A DNA stretch of 64,000 nt, taken from contig NZ_FOEH01000003.1 in NCBI RefSeq assembly GCF_900110695.1, positions 310,001 to 374,000 on the forward strand. Direction: 5' to 3'. A model generated the notes under the pieces. It made no database searches and had not been told where the DNA came from. It saw nothing but the letters and a program-made list of their open reading frames with translations. A program made the position numbers and the translations under genes. Below, piece by piece: positions 62,362 to 64,000 of this stretch. This DNA is from Virgibacillus subterraneus (lineage in GTDB: Bacteria; Bacillota; Bacilli; Bacillales; Amphibacillaceae). How positions within the stretch are numbered: position 1 is the stretch's first letter; every line of letters begins with the position of its first letter.

Positions 62362-62393
62362 GCCTGTCACTCTGAATACTTCCGAGTGACAGG
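62362..62393. terminator. Hairpin of the GTGCCTGTCAC family
   Basis: GCCTGTCACTC pairs with GAGTGACAGGC around TGAATACTTCC. It matches 52176-52198 exactly over most of its right half and ends the NERD transcript. Confidence 0.75.
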
Positions 62394-62613
62394 CTCTTCT
62401 ACTTGCCACTTAATGACAGACTGTTTACCACTTCTTCCGGATGACTAAGGGTTATATTTAGAACCGTTAGTTTTTGGAAACTTGTTATGCACATTTGATG
62501 GTTTTCAATAAGATCAGGTTTCCGCCTTTTAGAATGGATATTTATGTTAAAATATTATTATGAATAAATTGAGTTTGTAAAAAGATGTACTTAAAGTAAA
62601 TAGGGGTGCGATA

Positions 62614-64000
62614 ATGAGTAGATTAATAGATAACAACATATCAATTTATGAGGCTTTACAAAAGATCAAAGAAGGAAAGTATGTAATGCCTGCGTTTCAA
62701 AGGCAATTTGTCTGGGGTATGGAGCAAATTGAAAAACTATGGGATTCCATTTTATTGGATTACCCTATTGCTACATTTCTACTTTGGCACGTTGATGATT
62801 CCAATGTGTCATGGGATACTTATTTTTGCAGTTTTTTATCAGAGGTTACATTTAATAGCAGAAAACAGGCTGACTCTGTTAATTATGAGTTGACGGGCAT
62901 AAATGTTAAAGAAACCGATACTGCGGTATTGGATGGACAGCAAAGGCTAACATCACTGTTTTTATCATTGTTTGGACAGGCATATATACGTCCGAATTAC
63001 GCCAGAAGGAAGTCCGGAGATAAGATTGTAACTAAACTTCTGGTAGAACTGAACAATAATAAGATATCTGTCGATGAGGAAGAGTATAACAGCAAGAAAT
63101 TTGATATTAAATTTAGTGAAAAAGTTGGAAGACTGAGTCCAACTCAGTTTGAACTGAAAAACATCCTTAATCAGAAATTCCGGGATGACACTACAAGAGA
63201 GAATGCAATTGAAGAAGCCATCGTTAATGTTCCAGCAGATAGCAAGGAATACGCACGAAATATTTTGCAAAAGTTGTATAATAAGATTTTTGTAGAAAAG
63301 CTGGTTAGATATACTGAAATTACAGACATGAAACAAGATGATGCTCTTGAGATGTTTGTAAGGTTTAATAGTGGTGGTAAAGCACTGCGCAAATCCGAAA
63401 TAACAATGTCAATTCTTGAGGCATACTGGCCAAGTGCAAAAACGGAGTTTGGAAAAATTTTCGTTGATTCATATGCGGGCTTTGAAACGGATTTTATTAT
63501 CCGTTCGGCTTTGATGCTATATGGTGATGTTGTGAAATCGAATATTAACAAAAAGATTGCAGAGGATTTGAAAAATGATTGGAGTGGTTTCAAGAGAGCA
63601 CTTATAAATTTGGAAAGCCTGCTGAAAGAAATGAAAATAGATGTAAGCCGTTTTTCAAGAAGCTGGAATGTACTGTTACCGATTATCTATTACGTTTATT
63701 TTAATCCTGATTACGGCAAAAACATCAACGGTGTTCGTGCTTATTTACTTAGAGCGATATTCTTTACTTATTTTCAATCCGGCACTACAGGTAAGTTGCA
63801 ACAGATGAAGAGTAACATCAACAGTTTTGATTATGAAATTACAATCGAAATGCTCGACCAGATGAATGATTTGAGAGTCACAGAAGGTAAAATTGAAGAT
63901 GTACTGAACTCGGAAAAAGGTAGTAGAGTTGGCGGCGAGGTTCTTTATTATTTAAATCTTAACTGGACAAATAAGAACTTTAAATATGAACAAGACCATC
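62614..64000 (+). CDS. DUF262 (GmrSD N-terminal-type) protein, 3' truncated by window
   Basis: The frame stays open from ATG 62614 to the window end (462 codons visible). MSRLIDNNISIYEALQKIKE is the start. YVMPAFQRQFVWG, VLDGQQRLTSLF and FVRFNSGGKALRK are the DUF262/ParB-Srx-like motifs: DGQQR binds nucleotide in GmrSD and SspE-type proteins. Such proteins restrict modified phage DNA or act in other NTP-driven defence. The C-terminal half, which would show whether a DUF1524 HNH nuclease follows, is outside the window. It lies 270 bases after the NERD gene, and TAGGGGTG serves as RBS. Confidence 0.87.
   Translation, partial: MSRLIDNNISIYEALQKIKEGKYVMPAFQRQFVWGMEQIEKLWDSILLDYPIATFLLWHVDDSNVSWDTYFCSFLSEVTFNSRKQADSVNYELTGINVKETDTAVLDGQQRLTSLFLSLFGQAYIRPNYARRKSGDKIVTKLLVELNNNKISVDEEEYNSKKFDIKFSEKVGRLSPTQFELKNILNQKFRDDTTRENAIEEAIVNVPADSKEYARNILQKLYNKIFVEKLVRYTEITDMKQDDALEMFVRFNSGGKALRKSEITMSILEAYWPSAKTEFGKIFVDSYAGFETDFIIRSALMLYGDVVKSNINKKIAEDLKNDWSGFKRALINLESLLKEMKIDVSRFSRSWNVLLPIIYYVYFNPDYGKNINGVRAYLLRAIFFTYFQSGTTGKLQQMKSNINSFDYEITIEMLDQMNDLRVTEGKIEDVLNSEKGSRVGGEVLYYLNLNWTNKNFKYEQDH

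Overview
The window looks like the chromosome of a low-GC Gram-positive endospore-former relative, most likely a salt-tolerant Bacillaceae (Virgibacillus/Oceanobacillus/Lentibacillus type; this is inference). The grounds are strong AGGAGG-type ribosome binding sites with many TTG/GTG starts, two separate Opu-type compatible-solute ABC transporters, a comK homologue, a lemA/DUF3137 pair, DUF3231, and dispersed palindromic intergenic repeats. No rRNA, tRNA or CRISPR array was seen.

Region 1 (1-12152) is a long same-strand catabolic cluster. It holds a class III aminotransferase (cut by the window start), three SDR dehydrogenases, a Gfo/Idh dehydrogenase, an HpcH/HpaI aldolase, a NagA-like deacetylase, an aldo/keto reductase, a D-threonine-aldolase-like PLP enzyme, a DapA-family aldolase, an SMP-30 lactonase and an AstE/aspartoacylase-like deacylase. 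The set fits breakdown of an unidentified N-acylated amino-sugar or sugar acid. A decayed gene lies at about 9555-9960.

Region 2 (12.2-17.5 kb) is a scar zone. It has a fumarase/aspartase pseudogene, an IS1182-type transposase remnant, a broken DUF805 gene, lemA + DUF3137 and a small FMN-binding-fold protein.

Region 3 (17.5-26 kb) is a carnitine-to-glycine-betaine module: TetR regulator, BKACE enzyme, L-carnitine dehydrogenase, betainyl-CoA thioesterase and an OpuA-like ABC importer. Three copies of one operator sit in the tetR and operon promoter regions. A CocE/NonD hydrolase follows.

Region 4 (26-41 kb) has an OpuCABCD-like importer with a double palindromic operator, a second TetR, two more CocE/NonD hydrolases, an ABC-2 exporter pair, a GPH symporter, and an MFS transporter preceded by a 43-codon leader ORF and an intrinsic terminator (candidate attenuation).

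Region 5 (41-47.5 kb) has a ZorA/ZorB-like proton-channel pair without the usual Zorya effector genes, then DUF3231, small hypothetical proteins and a DegV protein.

Region 6 (48-57 kb) is visibly AT-rich and looks horizontally acquired. A 1261-residue fusion of an Mrr-type nuclease domain to a long Sel1/TPR array is followed by a restriction-modification cassette: MazG-like pyrophosphohydrolase, small DNA-binding protein, m5C methyltransferase, controller protein and two putative PD-(D/E)XK nucleases. Region 7 (57-64 kb) has an HTH regulator overlapping a frameshifted comK, a sigma-70-like factor, a DnaD-type replication protein, a frameshifted DUF4352 gene, a NERD protein and a DUF262 protein cut by the window end.

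At least four families of palindromic dispersed repeats are scattered between genes. Several touch or overlap gene ends.
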